Positions 4,924-6,347 of a DNA stretch of 6,347 nt are shown in pieces. The stretch spans positions 1-6,347 of the forward strand of contig DATECF010000286.1 of the NCBI GenBank assembly GCA_035287045.1, in the 5' to 3' direction. The position numbers and the translations under genes were made by a program. Numbering within the stretch: the first letter of the stretch is position 1; each line of letters starts with the position of its first letter. Below the pieces are notes generated by a model. It was not told the origin of the DNA and did no database searches. It was given only the letters and a program-made list of their open reading frames with translations. The DNA comes from JACPAP01 sp035287045 (GTDB lineage: Bacteria; Gemmatimonadota; Gemmatimonadetes; Gemmatimonadales; GWC2-71-9).

Positions 4924-6347
4924 GTGAGCGTCTCGCCCCGCGCCAGGACCATCCTGGCCCTGCTCTCGATCGGGGTCCTGGCCGTGGCCGCACGGGCCTG
5001 GGACCTGGACTTGCCCGGACTTAGCAGCGACGAGGCCTTCTCCTGGCGGATCGTGCAGTACCCGGCGGGGGAAATGGTGCGGCGTCTGGCCAGCGACGTT
5101 CACCCGCCCCTCTACTTCCTATTGCTTCAGGCCTGGGTCGGCCGCTGCGGCGACTCGCTCCCGGCCATGCGCGGCCTGTCCGCCGGACTGGGCCTGTTGG
5201 CGGTGCTGACGGCGTTCGGTGTGGCCCGCGAGGCCGCCCGCTGGCAGAACGGCGTCAATCCCACCCGGGCAGGCCTGCTGGCGGCCCTTCTGGTGGGGGT
5301 CCACGCGGGGCAGGTGGCGGCCAGCCGCAATCTGCGCATGTACACGCTAGGCGTCCTGCTGGCGGGTCTCACGGCCCTCTTCCTGCTGCGGGCCCTCAGG
5401 TGTCCGGAGCGCAGCACGGTCTGGTGGCTCGCCTACGGGCTGGCGGCCGCGGCCTTTGCCTTCACCCACTACTACGCGTTCTTCACCCTTGCCGGGCAAG
5501 TCGGCTTCCTCCTGACTTGGGCCATCTGGCAGAGGCGGCTTGGCCACCGGGGCGATGCGCTTCGCCTCCTTCGCGGCCTGGCGCTCGGCGGCACCCTGGC
5601 CGTTGCCGTCTTCGCGCCGTGGCTCTCGGCCTTCCTGCGCCAGAGCCGCGGCGTGCGCGAGAGCTACTGGATCTCGCCCGTGGCCCTCGCCAGCGTGGAG
5701 CGCGCCCTGGTCTCGTGGGGCACCGGCCTCGATCCCAGCGGCGTCCTTCCGCGCCTAGCGCTGGTGATGGTGCTGGGGGTCGCCGCCTGGGGCGCATGGC
5801 GGAGCGGCCGGGCCGGGCTCTTCCTGGCCACCCAGGCCGTGGCCCCCTGGGTGCTGGCCGTCGGACTCTCCGTCGTCGCTGGCCGCCCCATCCTCCTGGA
5901 GCGGTACCTGATCTTCGCGCAGTTCTCGCTCCTGGCGCTGCTGGGTCTTGGCATCTCCGCGGCCCTCTCGCGCAAGACCTGGTCTCTGGCCCTGCTGCCG
6001 ACCCTGGTCCTCACGGCCGGTCTCGGCCAATCGGTCGCACGATATCCCGCGACCGCCTCGGCCGCGGCGCAGGCGGGGCAGGTCCTGATGGAGCGATGGC
6101 AAGCCGGCGATCTGGTGCTGGTCGAGTCCCCCCGAGCCCTGAACCGACTGCTCTACTGGACCAGCCGCCCGGGGACCAGCCGGCCTACCGTAAGGTGCGT
6201 GCTGCCCAGAGTGCCCGCGCAGGGCGATCGCTTCAGCCACCTGGCCTCGCTGGCCGCCGAGGACGTCCTCTGGGAGGACCAGCTCAAGGCGCTCTCCGCT
6301 CGCCGGCTGTGGCAGGCTCGTGACTCAAAGCACGCGCCGGCGCCCAT
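4924..6347 (+). CDS. GT-C membrane glycosyltransferase (PMT/ArnT-like, GT39-type), 3' end outside window
   Basis: The frame is open from GTG at 4924 to the right edge (474 codons plus 2 bases). The last upstream in-frame stop is TGA 4882-4884, and no ATG, GTG or TTG lies between, so GTG 4924 is the first usable start. No Shine-Dalgarno precedes it. The protein is polytopic, with about 10-12 hydrophobic segments from 9-24 to about 367, then a more polar C-terminal part (about 376-474). Family hallmarks are the first-loop acidic pair in SSDEAF (Asp36-Glu37), HPPLYF (60-65), SRNLRMY (134-140), FTHYY (180-184) and LLERYL (324-329). Such enzymes transfer sugars from polyprenyl-phosphate donors to protein, lipid or glycan acceptors on the periplasmic side of the inner membrane. 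The donor and acceptor here cannot be read from sequence. The ancestral upstream neighbour may have been a TPR gene, because a decayed copy of one ends just before it. Confidence 0.85.
   Translation, partial: MSVSPRARTILALLSIGVLAVAARAWDLDLPGLSSDEAFSWRIVQYPAGEMVRRLASDVHPPLYFLLLQAWVGRCGDSLPAMRGLSAGLGLLAVLTAFGVAREAARWQNGVNPTRAGLLAALLVGVHAGQVAASRNLRMYTLGVLLAGLTALFLLRALRCPERSTVWWLAYGLAAAAFAFTHYYAFFTLAGQVGFLLTWAIWQRRLGHRGDALRLLRGLALGGTLAVAVFAPWLSAFLRQSRGVRESYWISPVALASVERALVSWGTGLDPSGVLPRLALVMVLGVAAWGAWRSGRAGLFLATQAVAPWVLAVGLSVVAGRPILLERYLIFAQFSLLALLGLGISAALSRKTWSLALLPTLVLTAGLGQSVARYPATASAAAQAGQVLMERWQAGDLVLVESPRALNRLLYWTSRPGTSRPTVRCVLPRVPAQGDRFSHLASLAAEDVLWEDQLKALSARRLWQARDSKHAPAP

Noticed and set aside
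5400..6323. 307-codon + strand frame overlapping the glycosyltransferase
   Set aside because: It is a frame-shifted shadow: Arg/Pro/Gly-rich with no domain. The frame starting at 4924 gives a coherent membrane enzyme with family motifs across the whole stretch.

Overview
This is a GC-rich bacterial window, probably from a Gram-negative. A secreted beta-helix/DUF11 protein with a Shine-Dalgarno start and an IFRDGFE-like tail suggests Gammaproteobacteria, most likely Xanthomonadales (Lysobacterales) or relatives. That placement comes from recalled family distribution, not from a search. All recognisable genes lie on the + strand.

Layout. (1) 3-449 is the 3' end of a TPR-repeat protein gene, cut by the left window edge. 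(2) 450-753 is non-coding and holds an array of TCCGGACACC-type tandem repeats, then a strong ribosome binding site. (3) 754-4641 encodes a 1295-residue exported surface or secreted protein. It has a signal peptide and two near-identical CSLREA + right-handed beta-helix + choice-of-anchor-Q modules, separated by an InlB-like (Listeria-Bacteroides) repeat. Three DUF11 domains and a short IFRDGFE tail follow. The two modules are about nine-tenths identical at the DNA level over roughly 850 bp without gaps, so they look like a fairly recent internal duplication. (4) 4642-4923 is a scrapyard. It holds a short minus-strand remnant resembling the zinc-ribbon end of an IS91/ISCR-type transposase. Next to it is a frameshifted, internally deleted second copy of the 3' end of the TPR gene, followed by two small hairpins. 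(5) 4924 to the right edge is an open 474-codon frame for a polytopic GT-C (PMT/ArnT-like, GT39-type) glycosyltransferase, cut by the window edge.

The most interesting point is architectural. The large adhesin-like gene sits between an intact and a decayed copy of the same TPR-gene end, with possible transposon debris exactly at the right-hand junction. This suggests that the TPR and glycosyltransferase genes were once closer together and that the beta-helix gene arrived by insertion or segmental duplication. I see no RNA gene or CRISPR array. I also do not see a clearly new enzymatic system; the novelty is in the mosaic surface protein and its boundaries.
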